The position numbers and the translations under genes were made by a program. From Agelas oroides (taxonomy: Eukaryota > Porifera > Demospongiae > Agelasida > Agelasidae), in assembly GCA_949130485.1 (NCBI GenBank), contig OX422184.1, positions 5,122,155 to 5,186,154 of the forward strand: a DNA stretch of 64,000 bases. The letters run 5' to 3'. Shown here piece by piece: positions 32,340-44,400 of this stretch; within the stretch, counting starts at the first letter, position 1, and each line of letters starts with the position of its first letter. Below the pieces are notes generated by a model, which saw only the letters and a program-made list of their open reading frames with translations, was not told the DNA's origin and searched no databases.

Positions 32340-34900
32340 TGGCATATGCCAAAATCAAACTTACCCATCAGATATATTGGTTCAGGAAAGTAGTTGTGAC
32401 CAGTAGCATGTACAACAGGTGCTCCATCTCCAGTAGACTCTAGTTGATGAAGGGATAGTAATCCACATTACTGGCTATATGTATAAATTATGTACTTATA
32501 ACAACGAACAATAATTGGCTGTTCTTGTGCAGAGTTGTTGTAATGAAATTCACTTAATTGTGGTGGGGATAATACCCACCAAACATTCTTCATGCAAGTG
32601 GGCTGTATTACTGTATGGACAGATTAGATAGTTCTGCATGGACACCCACAATGAAGTTCCGGCTACTACTACTATAATGAATGTGATTATAGAGTACATT
32701 GCATGTGATGTTTGTACAGATGGCATTGCTGTCAAGCTAGAAAGACTATAACCTCCGGTGCCTACTGTTCATGTGAATTATGGGACAGCAGGTAAGTATG
32801 CCCTCAAGCAAGGACCATCACACAGTAGGTGCTAGGTTTGTCAAATAGGGTGCTCTAAAACCGAGTCTGCTTGATTTGGACTGGCAGGCTTGCTTTTCCA
32901 AATTTTCCCTTGCAGCTTCGAATGATTTTTTTTCACAAAGCTGCCAGACAAACAGAAAGCCTGGGTTAGGGGCAGCGTTTGGACTCTGTTTCAATGCCAG
33001 TTACCATGTACATAAACCTTGTCCTCACATAAATATACAGCAATGCCTTTTTTGTGCACTCTATAATGGATGAAAGGTGCCCTAAATCCTGTAGTATGTA
33101 TTTTCCTTATCTATACATGGGCTCAGCTCTGAGTATCTACTGCATGAACACACCTCACCCGCTTATCAGTTTACCAAAACCACAATGGGCTACAACTATG
33201 CAGATGATTTAACATTATGGGGCAAGCTAGTGTGGCAGTTCAGTGAACACTGACAGACAATGATGGTTTCGGCCAATCACATACTTTTAAAAAGTAGACA
33301 AAGTCACAAAATAAGTGAAGGTCTTGACGCTACTGAAGTAGGGTTGTAAAGGGATGTTCTGCTGTGTGCTTTTGCCTCTTCACTCCCTCTACTACAACAC
33401 TAGTAATTTAGAGTTCCTCCTTCAAGAAGTTCCACGCAACTGAGGACTAAACTGTGTATGCTTATCAAACTGAACCTTACGTTCGCCCCACTGCTATGTG
33501 TGCATGCTCACTTAAATGGGAGTCATCATGTTGAGTGTGGCAGTATCATAGCCAAATTCAGGCTCACCTGGGAAAGTCACAGATTACATTGTCACTGAGT
33601 ATCTGTGCATGCACACATTTCATTCTCACTGTAACTAGTTGTCTGCCCCTCAGTCCCTGCATGGCATCAGCACTGAAACTCCAGCTATGCCAGTGGCATC
33701 ATATTAGAGTTGTAGCTATTAACACATGTATCTCACATTTAAACAACTGTATTATAAACAAATCATTTCTTGATTGCTTGTGTCCATTTTTTGCCTGATG
33801 CACTACTTAGCATGTCTTGACAATCACATTCTTTACCCCAGTGTATTTTTTGTACTTCAGTTCTCTACAATGTCTATCTTCATTGTACGAAGCTGGCCAG
33901 TTTATGTGCTGCTGCATACCATACAGATCTAGATTGTTTCTTCAGGGCTGCATGAAGCGCTCTGGCTAATCAGGCCATGGGCGGACCAATGTTTTTAGAA
34001 GTTTGCTGATACCAAACTATGAAGCCCACCAATATTGTACCGAACCATCAGGCCCACCCTCAAATGGAACAGTTTGGTCTACCATGTGGCTTTCTGAGAT
34101 CTGATTGATTAGTTACTGTGTACACTAAGTTACTATGTACAGGTGGCAGGCTGCATGTGCACTGTATGGCCGCAGCAATGTAAAGTTGCTCATATGTGGT
34201 AAGGACATTAGGCCATAGGTTGCTAATGAAAGTGCAACTGGATATAGGTGCACACTGCAAAACACTTGGGTTACTTCAACCACATTTTTAGGTTGCCTCA
34301 GTTTGTCAGCGTGACTAAGGAATGCTACCAAATAGGTTTTTCTTGAAAGTTCACTGAGGACCTTTTTCACATTATATAATTAGCTAGTATCTTTTTTTCA
34401 GAAGACCTACTTGGCTACATTCCTGGGATAACCATGCAACCAATTAGGAACTCTCCAGGGGCAGATGTATAAGATCAAAGAAATTATTAACAACAAACCT
34501 CACTCATTTATTGGCTTTCTGAAAGGAGATACTAATTTAACAAAAGAGGGAAGTTTCTCAACTACACTCTGGTTTAAATTGTAACTATAAATTTCAACTC
34601 CCACATTTCCCATCCCACCCCATGCACCCCTACCTCTACATCTAAAGAAAAGAAGAAAAAAAGATGTAGGGATGGCATGCCAAAAAGTACACAAACAAGG
34701 AAGGGAGGATATAAGAGTGAAGGTAAATATACATAGCAATAACCATCCCTACATCTTTCACAATAGAGTGAAGAATGTGGAACCTGCAGTGTTTTAGCTC
34801 ATGAATTTGCTCTCACAAGTACCAGGTAGCACTCGATCTGTGGCTGAGGGGCTGAATGAGTTGTCGAGAATAGTACTGAATGCACAGCTCCCAAAACTTT
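32340..34900. other. Intergenic, repeat-rich, no gene recognised
   Basis: The ORFs are short and low-scoring. A partial copy of the CACTGCAA inverted-repeat element lies at about 34250-34360, and a GGGGCAAGC-type repeat end near 33219. Nothing else was identified. Confidence 0.45.
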
Positions 34901-34914
34901 AATATAACCTTGTT

Positions 34915-35101
34915 CCCAGGCCACTCCCAGATTTTATCTCGCAGTTGTGGAGAAAGATATATTCACCTTAGATGCATGCTTTGTATATTTACCTTCACTC
35001 TTATATCCCAGGCCACTCCCAGATTTATCTCACAGCTGTGGAGAAAAATCTTTCTCCACAGCTGTGAGATAAAATCTGGGAGTGGCCTGGGAATGAGGCT
35101 A
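34915..35101. mobile_element. Short TAGCCTCG-family transposon
   Basis: The ends are TAACCTTGTTCCCAGGCC and (inverted) TAGCCTCATTCCCAGGCC. The flanks ACTTTAATA and ACTTCAATA are a 9-bp duplication with one mismatch. Most of the 187 bases is inverted repeat. It ends about 190 bases before the iPLA2-like gene. Confidence 0.8.
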
Positions 35102-35292
35102 ACTTCAATACATGTATACAAACAGTGCTAAACAGCTACATGTGCTATTCCCAGTTAATCGTGATAATTCCCCCCAAGAGGCGTGACCGGAACTTCGCTT
35201 CAAAATTCTTGACCTATACTAAATATAGCTAAAGACCCTGGCCCTAGCTAGTCACTTTTTGGTCCTACTATACTGAGGAATATACCTCAAAA

Positions 35293-36620
35293 ATGGCTGA
35301 TGACCGACAGAAAGCGGCGGATGGAGAAAAGTTGATCTATCTTGTTTGGAAAGGAGACATTTCCGATGCTACGACAGCGCTTGCTGAGGGAACCAATCCA
35401 GATTTCCGCTATTCGGAAAATGGTAGTGATCGGTTACCTTATTGTGTGGAAGATGATACATCGCTGCACATTGCTGCAAGGAATGGAAACATCACGCTGG
35501 TGAAACTGCTCATCGTCTTTGATGCGGACCTCAATCTTAAAAATCGGAATGGAGAAACACCCCTTGATGTAGCAATAGATGATTGTAAAAAGATCATTGA
35601 AAAGATTTTGACACTACGCAAGCATCTCACCGAAACGAGGGCTCGCAAAATTGCAAAGCCGCCACCTAAGCGGGACGATGACAACGTGTTTCTACTCAGC
35701 CTAGATGGTGGTGGCATTCGAGGGCTGGTGTTTATTCAGGCTGTCATCGAGTTGGACAAACGACGTGAACAGCTGTATCCAGGATCAAAGCCTTTTCTTT
35801 CCTATTTCAACTGGATCGTTGGAAACAGCACTGGAGGGCTCTCAGCCCTCGCTATTGCTACCGGTTCGCGGGCCGCCAGATGTATTTCAAACTGAAAAAC
35901 GAAGTTTTGAAGGGGCTCCCCCCATTTCACATCTCGGAAGTCTTGCAAGATACATTTGGAAGTGAGAAAACCATGTCTACAATCAAAGATTATAACGTTG
36001 CTGTGTTGACGACACTTGCAGACACTAATCCCCCGAAGCTTCGTTTCATGCGCAATTACGGGGATTCCTGTGACGAACAATTGGGTCCTGGCAAACGACG
36101 CATTTGGGAGGCTGCGCAAGCTACTTCAGCTGCTGTGCCCTACTTCAATCCATTCGAGGATTTCATTGACGGTGGTTTCATTGCAAATAACCCAACTGTA
36201 GATGCGCTTGTTGACATAAGAAAGCACTTCAAAGAACAGCAACGAGAGAAGAATCTCCGAGTCAAGACCGTGATTTCACTTGGTTGCGGATACATCCACC
36301 CGGCGCCATTTGAAGTACCTCAACAGAATTGGATTCAGAAAATGTTAGACTTGCCTAATGGAGTGGCTATCATAAAGGTTCTAGAGTTATTAGTAGGTCA
36401 AATAATCCAACCACCTCAAGAAGTGGTCGAACGTGGTGAGATGGTCGCAGAAGTCCTCGGTGCAAAATATTTTCGCATCAACCCAATAATCGAGCAAATC
36501 AGTTTCGTAGAATCTGATGATACGAAGTTAATCGACATGGTGTACACATCAATGTTGTACATGCTAGAAAACTATACTGAACAAATGGACCCTGTCTTGG
36601 AAGCCGTTATGGAAAACTGA
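35293..36620 (+). pseudogene. Ankyrin-patatin phospholipase, iPLA2 (PLA2G6)-like, intronless, frameshifted
   Basis: The first frame (35293-35895) starts at a good ATG (CAAAAATGG). It has an ankyrin repeat (DTSLHIAARNGNITLVKLLI) and then the patatin motifs LSLDGGGIRGL (oxyanion) and GNSTGG (nucleophile Ser of GxSxG). The second frame (from about 35880 to 36620) continues MYFKLKNEVLKGLPPF, AQATSAAVPYFNPFEDF, IDGGFIANNPTVDA (catalytic Asp of DGG/A) and ends at TGA. iPLA2-type enzymes hydrolyse the sn-2 acyl chain of phospholipids. The two frames join at about 35870-35882, where a few residues normally lying between GxSxG and MYF(K/R)LK appear lost, which suggests a small out-of-frame deletion or a sequence error. 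The lack of introns suggests a retrocopy. It encodes fewer ankyrin repeats than vertebrate PLA2G6. Confidence 0.8.
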
Positions 36621-36969
36621 CTGTACTAATTGTTTTTAAAATTTCCTGTATAGTGTAAGGCTAGTACGAAAGTATGAAGACAATTTATAAGTTGTAGCAA
36701 GCAATTTTTTTTGCCCCATCCTCTCCTTTCCAATGACCGCCAGCCCGCCGGATAACATGCTTCCCTCTATACAGCTAGCTGCTCTATTTATGTGACGTCA
36801 TCACCTTCCAGAATACCAAGGAAAACGGAAAGTAGGGAGCGTGCATATAAACGCCCACTATTGTATGATCAACTTTCCATCTTTGTGAAATTTTTAAAAT
36901 AGCTACATTTGTTTAAAAGGCATGCATCTTTTAGAACCTTGCATGGCGGGTGACTACCCAAGTTAGCAT

Positions 36970-37056
36970 GCCAAAATCAGTTCAAAGTTCAGTTCAAAGT
37001 TTGACTGTGGTCACTGAAGTATTAGAGAAAAAGAAGCGAAAGAAAAGTGCAAAGTA
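36970..37056 (+). CDS. Short basic ORF (28 codons)
   Basis: ATG to TAG encodes a peptide ending EKKKRKKSAK, preceded by Ser/Val/Gln repeats. It could be a terminal exon with an NLS-like end or chance. No acceptor was assigned and there is no homology call. Confidence 0.15.
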
Positions 37057-37353
37057 GGACTGCGGTTGTTCTGACACTGCACTTGCCTAAACCTAATAGT
37101 TGGGTGCCTAGATCATTATTCTTGACATGTAAGCTATGCAAAATCACTCAGTGCACTACCATGCACCATCAAGTTACGAATAAGTGGAGGTGGAAACCTT
37201 CTACGACGAAAAATGCATGGGTCCCTGCCCAACACATCTTCATCCAGAAAAATGATATTATTGTTAACATTTCAGACTCTAGCCTTGGACAAACAAGGCT
37301 CCAATTTTCTCTCCCATATTGTCATCATTCACGAAGCTACTAAACTATCGCTG

Positions 37354-37460
37354 AACTTCCGTTAAGGGTGGGGCTCATACGCGCTTCGTAACTCATTAGA
37401 TATTCACGCATCTACGAAGCATGTACGAGCCCCGCCCTTAACGAAAGTTCAGCGATACGT
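37354..37460. mobile_element. Foldback element core (CGCTGAACTTCCGTTAAGGG palindrome)
   Basis: The inverted arms CGCTGAACTTCCGTTAAGGG and CCCTTAACGAAAGTTCAGCG enclose GTGGGGCTCATACGCGCTTC and its complement. The right flank (ATCGAAATACGCGATGGAAT, then GGGACTGCCACGTATAT) matches the copies at 57, 59 and 61 kb. The left outer part is missing. Confidence 0.75.
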
Positions 37461-38370
37461 TTGAGCGCAGCGATGCGATCGAAATACGCGATGGAATAAT
37501 CTACACGGGACTGCCACGTATATAATTAAACCCCCCGTAGTAAACTGTGGCCTGATTATACTTAGTAGTGTTTCATAGTAGTGTAGTAATCTAGTGAAAG
37601 ACTTCAAGGTCTCCTCATCAAAGAGCTTGTATAGGTGTAGTGAAGCCCAACCTTATTAAATGCACACATGATCTGAAACGGTAGCTAAAACAAGGTAAGG
37701 AACTGCATGAGCCCACTAAATTTATCCCATGTTGTCTGGTCACTGTATCTGTCACTGTTCGTGGGACACCGAACTCCCATATTGCCTAAACCTTGAACAA
37801 TTCCTTGCACTTGAACTTGTTTTCTCCTCATATCTTGTCTGAGGTAGCTAGACAACTGGGCCATCTTCAACCAGCAATTTCGAGATTTAGCTAGCAGTCA
37901 ACCACACTCCTTGTAGTTTCTCAAAAACTGCTGGCAGCTGCTAGATGTATATCATTTATTTGAACGCAGTTGAGACTAGCCTCGTCCCCAGGCTCCGACA
38001 ACCCAGGTATGTCAGCAAAACCTTAATAAATTCACCCAATAACTTCTCCAACTCCTGTGTACACTACATATATAGCTGCTCTCACATAATGTAGACCTTC
38101 TATCTTGCTGTTGTGTGGAGGAGGAGGAGGAGGAGGAGGAGGAGGCTTCAATCATTGCTCAAGCAGCGAAACTGGTATGAACAATTCACAGGTTCAACAA
38201 ACTTCAAGAATGCTTACAGGCTGCAGCTGCCAAATGTGAAGTACATAGAACTAGCTTGCTGACTGATGCAATGTCTTTCTCATTTCCTTGTTCCTACTTT
38301 CCTGTATGGAACAGGATTGGAATCTCATGTCATTGTTATCTATGGGTATACCTGGGGAAAAACTGCATGG
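37461..38370. other. Non-coding stretch
   Basis: It contains a (GGA)n run at about 38118-38146 and a solo TAGCCTCGTCCCCAGGC end at 37977-37995. No gene was recognised. Confidence 0.45.
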
Positions 38371-38379
38371 GGACAGACC

Positions 38380-39020
38380 TAGCCTCGTACCCAGGCCACG
38401 TGGGAGGAGGGAGAAGTGGCCTGGTATCCACTGTTTGCGCATGCGCGAACGATTCCGGAAATCTTCCGCAAACGAGTCCGATTATGGACAAGTTACACGT
38501 GGTTATTATGCGGAGAAATAACCCAACTAGATATACGGCTTGCAGTATGGCAGCTGTGTTTATGCGGCGATGGCTTCCGTTATCAGAGACACAAGGGTGA
38601 CACGACAAGGACTACGCTACAACCACCACCAGTTCCACCGTCACTGTGCTTGTAGTTGAAAACAAACGGCAAAGTCTCGTAGCAGATGGACTTACCAAAT
38701 CCCGTGGGTAGCCACAGGACTACGTCTTTACCATCGTAGATACATTTGATCGCATGCAGCTGGTCTGCTTTCAACGCGAAATCTCTCTTTCCAATGCAAC
38801 AAAGAGCGAACTTGAGCGCTTTATCAAAGTCCTCGCTTTTACCTGCCATGTTCGCGGGATAAGCTCGAGACGGACGTGCTTCGGAGCTATACGGTAAAGA
38901 TTAACGGTTCGTAAACGATGGTATACGATACCCCATGAAATCGTGGGGGGTTTCGCGCATGCGCAAACAGTGGATACCAGGCCACTTTTCCCTCCTCCAC
39001 GTGGCCTGGGTACGAGGCTA
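38380..39020. mobile_element. TAGCCTCG-family transposon carrying a helicase gene fragment
   Basis: The terminal repeats TAGCCTCGTACCCAGGCCAC are inverted at both ends and extend about 70 bases through ACTGTTTGCGCATGCGC. The 9-bp duplication GGACAGACC is exact at 38371-38379 and 39021-39029. The interior encodes the N-terminus of a RecQ-like helicase on the minus strand. Confidence 0.92.
38583..38849 (-). pseudogene. RecQ-like DEAD/DEAH helicase N-terminal fragment inside a transposon
   Basis: The 88-residue frame starts MAGKSEDFDKALKFAL, has a RecQ motif 0-like FALKADQLHAIKCI, Walker A LPTGFGKS, and motif Ia VVLVVSPL, then runs out. A full RecQ helicase core needs about 350 further residues, so only the first exon-sized part is present. 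It starts about 170 bases inside the right terminal repeat and reads inward, consistent with a first gene of an autonomous parent element whose middle has been deleted. Confidence 0.75.
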
Positions 39021-39179
39021 GGACAGACCACAAAAGCTATAAATGCCCTGGCACTAAAATTGACTAAATACTAGGGGAATGCAGTGCATTGTGGGGCGAG
39101 CGTGAATGAGTTACATGATGCATTAGAGTTTCATAGGACTACATTTACCCACTTGTATACACTAAGTCTCACATAACAA

Positions 39180-39258
39180 TAGGCTCGTTCCCAGGTCTTC
39201 TCCACCTCCAGCTGTAGCCTGTAACAGTAGAGGCGGGAAATGCCCAGGGGTGAGGCTA
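39180..39258. mobile_element. Miniature or degenerate TAGCCTCG-family copy
   Basis: TAGGCTCGTTCCCAGGTCTT at the left and TGCCCAGGGGTGAGGCTA at the right are inverted. The flanks do not show a clear 9-bp duplication. Confidence 0.45.
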
Positions 39259-40377
39259 GGGTATCAAATGTATGCCGGTGTTCATGCAGCAATATAGCTT
39301 GGGTATAGCTGTGTGGTTGGGTTCATTGTACACACTCTGTGTCGTTACAGTGGGGTAGTAGCTACAGCTGTAGGCAACAAATTTAGTCTCCAAGCAATTG
39401 GCCTGAAGAGTTGCAAGTCAAGGGTGAGGGTTCAACAGCTTAGTACGATCAAGTATATTCCATTGGTTTCCTGTGACTTAACATTTCGGCACTGTCTCCT
39501 CAAGTGCATGTCTATATAGTGGATATTTGCTGAGCCCATAGAGCTGTGGAATCAGGATTCTCTCAGCTATGGAGTATGGAGCCAGGTCTTTTTTGATGTA
39601 GTCTATATTGTCAGCTCATTTCCTGAGCACAATTACTGGTTGTGGTATGGAAGTTTCACAAGCTCTTCTCTAGCTGTTGCTCATATTTGATCGAGTCACG
39701 CAGGCCTCCGTGATTCGAATTCTCACAAGCTGATCGCTCTGTACACTGAGCACTCCCCGCTGGTGGCAGAGTCACGAAGTACGCCGTCAATAATCAGTCT
39801 CGGTCTCGCTAGTAGTGCCTCCCTTTCCTCGCCGTTTTCAAATCCCTGTTGCGTTGATTCCCACTGTTCAGCCTTTCTAGTCTTGCCTCTTGGGCAAGCA
39901 GTAATACATGAACCCAATATGCAATGCGGAAATATTGCATCGCGCACAAATAGGGCAGAATGCATATACGGAATACGCACGTACCATATATATAAATAAA
40001 TAGACAATTTTCCGTTTTCACCACAAGTGTGGGGCTCGCTGCGCTCGCCCCAATAATTTAGCCCTCAGTTGTAAAGTGTTACTACACAAATAGACATTAG
40101 CTGTAGACACGCAGCATTGGTACCATGCACAGATACAAAAGGTTGTGAAAATCCTCATAAGAATCTAATTAGGTATCAGCTACTAATGAGTAGGGGGAAC
40201 TCTCCTCCTTAATAAGGTTCTTTGAGAGGTTGTAGTTGGAATGTTGATGGTGTCTTACCGTATTAGTTAACAAAAAATCTCACACAACAAAGTTTAACTT
40301 AGGTCTTTAGTGTCTAGAAATAAACACACCAAGAGTAGTAGCTACACTAAAATGGAGGAAAACTGGCAGTCTGACTA

Positions 40378-40446
40378 GGGATCAAGTCCAGGGCCCCTGG
40401 CTTGGACTGCGCTCTGATGTATACCACTGAGCCACAAACATGCACT
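40378..40446 (-). repeat. tRNA-derived SINE head
   Basis: On the minus strand GTGGCTCAGTGGTATACATC resembles a tRNA A box, and GGACTTGATCCC, about 40 bases on, a B box. The tRNA acceptor and T arms are not complete, so this is not a functional tRNA gene. The SINE body probably continues toward 40260. Confidence 0.5.
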
Positions 40447-40689
40447 ATACAACTTGACTGCCTGGAGTCCAGGCTTTCTGTTCTAGATTGTCTCACAGAC
40501 CCTGCAACTATCAACCATCATCATGCACTCCATGTTTTGTATACAATCATGCTGCAGAGATAGTAAACTGCATATTGTCTGTACAAAGCGATAAGGCACC
40601 AAAATTTATTATAGTATGCAACATTTCCTTAGCTACCATGAATAATTGCAAACTTATACTATAAATTTTGTGACTTCATAATGTATAAG

Positions 40690-40752
40690 CTCAAATACAA
40701 AACAGTGGTGACGTCAGGATTGCCAGAATTGTGCTGTTTCAGCACTACAAAC
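40690..40752 (-). repeat. Partial duplicate of the RIPOR-like last exon
   Basis: GTGCTGTTTCAGCACTAC and AACAGTGGTGACG mirror GTGCTGTTTCAGCACTAC and AACAGTGGTGGCG of the terminal exon at 41299-41345. The intervening bases have diverged and the frame is lost. Confidence 0.4.
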
Positions 40753-41291
40753 AACAATTACATAACTACATGGTGTAGCCGTCACATGACTGTAAAGGTA
40801 GCCAAAAGTATGCCTTGGTGCATGTGGTTAATCTCATAGAAACAGATTTATGTAGATCTTCTCCAATTTCTTGATATGCAAAACCAACATAACCCTCACA
40901 AAGAAGGCAGTCTTCCATAGTTTCTAAGTTGTACACCACTATATCTTCTTGTAAAGTTGCATGTCCACCAAACTTCACGTACACCATTTGGAGATGTGCA
41001 TAGCTATAAGTAGGGTTGCAATAGACCATTATCCATTGTTACATAATTATTCAATTCCTTGCACACTTGTGCATCTCAGTATAAGTGTACAACTTGCACA
41101 CTTTGTCTTGCTGTCCTTTGTGAACTCAATCTCCTTACTACAGGTATTCCCTTGTCTTTAAACAGTAATAATGACAATGTTATCATGACATAATAATATA
41201 TACTGAAAAAAGAACACAGAACCTTAATGTGTTGAATTTGCAAATATAACAACATAATGAATGTATAAGCCTAAACATTTGGTACACACAA

Positions 41292-41297
41292 TTTATT
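41292..41297 (-). promoter_or_regulatory. AATAAA polyadenylation signal overlapping the stop codon
   Basis: On the minus strand the end of the RIPOR-like frame reads GTTTAATAAATTG. The TAA stop (41298-41296) overlaps an AATAAA hexamer by two bases. If used, the 3' UTR would be only tens of bases long. Confidence 0.45.
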
Positions 41298-41456
41298 AAA
41301 CAGTGGTGGCGACAGTGTCAGAGTTAAGTGCTGTTTCAGCACTACGAGTTCTTTGTAATGGTGAGTGCTTATTTGTCTGCAACTGTGGTGTAAGCATTGA
41401 CTTGATACTGGCCTTCTTTACAAAACCAGATCTTTCCACAGAAGGGTCTGGTTCAC
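41296..41456 (-). CDS. RIPOR-like exon 23 (terminal)
   Basis: The acceptor is GTTATTACAG. It reads [20 protein letters not shown], later [13 protein letters not shown], and ends TVATTV stop. The tail is polar and basic, with no domain. Confidence 0.7.
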
Positions 41457-44400
41457 CTGTAATAACAGTAGATAATAATTCACTTACCAGTAACGAATAC
41501 AACTAACTGGGATAACAGTGCATACCAGCTTTCAGAATTGTGTTAGCAACATTATACTTATGGACAATCAATGAACCACACCTCCCTAAAAAAAGATAAG
41601 CCTAGATATTATTATCCAGTCACCCACTGTGCAGGGACGACATGGAGAGGGAGACTGCTATCTCACGCAAGAAATGCATGGTGGCTGGTCTTATCCATAT
41701 GTTACGTAGAGTCTCTTCGGTCTATTCATTTTTACTAAGTTATGCATACTACCCACTGAACTAGTTTATTCTTGCTATAATATATAAACCACAAAAGATC
41801 CTGGGACTTGGCTATATACCTCTATTTATTATCCCATATTGCTATGCATCTGTCACAACCTGTCAGCTATGGATCCTTACCCAGTGCTACTAGTGCCTTG
41901 CAAGCAGCAGCTCTCACTGGACTAAAGTCTCCTTTTGCCAAGTACCTCAACTGAGTTACAGCAGAACTGGCCTGCATGGGTATAAAATGGAAGTCTATAA
42001 TGAATATATTGGACTCTACAACTATAGTATGGTAACGATAGAAATAATGAAAGATAGTCTAAGGTGGCTACAGGCCAACAAACAAACAAACAAACCAACA
42101 AAACAAACCAACCAACCAACAAACAAACAAACAAAAAAAGCACTTGCATTGCAAGTAATGCAAGAAGAGACCTAGAATGAGTACTTTGCCCACATAACTC
42201 CTGTGATAAGCTTTTGTACATGACCACCATTTGTCACCTTCATCCCCAACACTAGTTCAAGGTTCTTTTGCTCAACATGGGATCATGGACAAAAATACTA
42301 ACCGATAAGTAAAATATTTTCTGACTGGGTGTACCAAGTTATGAAATTCAAATGAATGAATTCTGGCTTCAAGTGAGACATGGCACTTACACCAAGACAG
42401 CAAAGAGCCAGACATGCTCCTGTCCTGACAACTTGGTCGGTGTGTTCTAATAGTTCAACATAGAACTGTACAGCCTGCAGAATGGAACAGATACATGTGG
42501 TAGAATACGCCAATATTACAACAAGTGTATGCATATGTAAGATTTAAATCAGCTTTCCAGGCTGACTTATTAATGGCTACTTGGCTACAAAAAGTGAATA
42601 AAGTAGTGTATGGTACGTAATGGTGTGTGGTTATATCGTATAGCCGGAAATGTTGGCGGTCTTTAAATTTGGCGGTTTGGCCCCAAACTGAGTGTAAAAA
42701 AAAAAATTTAAATTTGGCGGTAGCACACCTCGCAGCGTATTACATCATCATAAACATTGCGCGCGCGTTTATCAGGGAGCGTTGCCGTCCTCTCGCTTGA
42801 GGTACTTGAACTAAGCCATGAGTTCACAAATTTATAACTGGCAGTGTGCTAGTGCTGAGCTAGCTATATGTACAGCCCGTGTAGAGGGGCACCGGGTAGG
42901 GCCAAGAGTGCTACTGCATGCATTACGTCATTACGCGTTGTGGGCGAAAATAATATTGGTGGATTTTAATTTGGCGGTTTCAACCCCGACCACCAAACCG
43001 CCATATTTAATTCCCCGTCAAATTTTCCGACGATATGGTATTACTTGTACTCCAGCCAAACCCACAACTGGGAGAATCACGATACAACATTTCGTGGAAA
43101 ACTGATACTTCTGCGTACCTTGGAATGCCACGGGCTATTGCCAGCAAACTTCTGCAAATACAGCCCTAAAGAAGAAAAGATACACAGCTTATAGATTGAT
43201 ATAATCAAGGGCAACCACAAGAAAGTGCACAGCCCTTATCTTACTAACTTACCCCATCCCTTATCTTTTGCAAATCCTTTAGTCAAGCTACAAAGTATAG
43301 GGGTACCTGCAAATTCGTGCCATCTGCTGTTGGGATCAGCCAGGATGTACGCTGCAGCCATCAGTGCCCCACAATTGTACCCATTCTCACTGAGATGAGA
43401 AGCCTACAAGACACACAAGGGACTCATAAAGATGTTGCATGCAAATCTGAGACACTCTGAGCATAGAGTGGGTTCCATGCATCAGAGACCCTTCTTGGAA
43501 AAATGACCAGTCAACAGTGGAAGTACGTAACGTTGATGGTTTGATATGAACATATATTCCATATGCATCAGAGACCCTTCTTGGAAAAATGACCAGTCAA
43601 CAGTGCAAGTACGTAATGTTGATGGTTTGATATGAACATATGTTCCATATGCATCAGAGACCCTTCTTGGAAAGAGCAGTGTAATGACCAGTCAACAGTG
43701 CAAGTACGTAATGTTGATGGTTTGATATGAACATATATTCCATATGCATCAGAGACCCTTCTTGGAAAAATGACCAGTCAACAGTGCAAGTACGTAATGT
43801 TGATGGTTTGATATGAACATATGTTCCATATGCATCAGAGACCCTTCTTAGAAAGAGCAGTGTAATGACCAGTCAACAGCGCAAGTACGTAATGTTGATG
43901 GTTTGAGATGAACATGTGAATGCAACATCAGTAATGTGAAGTCGAACTGTGTCATGTCAGGAGCAAATGTCAGTTCACAGAACTGTACATTCATGTACAT
44001 GCACTATTACTAGCCTCGTTCCCAGGCGCTCGAAAAATCGGAGAGAGCGCCTGGTACACACTGTTTGAGCATGCGCGGCTCCCCAGGTTTTTCTGGGGAA
44101 CTTAGAAACTTCCGTAAAATCTACTCCGTTACACTAACCTCGGTTTGTCAGTCGATTTCTCCGGTGTGAAAGATGCCTGCCATTGACCATGCTCTGTCGA
44201 AACGATGACGAGGAAGCGATGAAAACACTCAGCTCTTCGCTTGCAAAAATTATTCGCCCATTAGCATTTTTGACTTTAAAACCCCCCGAATGTATCTCAC
44301 AGAGAGCATAACTCTGCACTATAGCTTATCAGCAGGTAAACTGAAATAGACTGTTTTGTTAGTGCATGGTTAGTGTAACGGATAGTATGCAGGTTACCAA

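Noticed and set aside
39723..40024. ORFs around 39.7-40.0 kb
   Set aside because: No recognisable domain; the region ends in a repeat with GCTCGCCCC ends.
40378..40446. tRNA gene
   Set aside because: A and B boxes are present but the cloverleaf and acceptor stem do not close; a SINE head fits better.
43479..43915. Regularly spaced repeats that might suggest a CRISPR array
   Set aside because: The units are contiguous tandem copies without unique spacers, in an animal intron.
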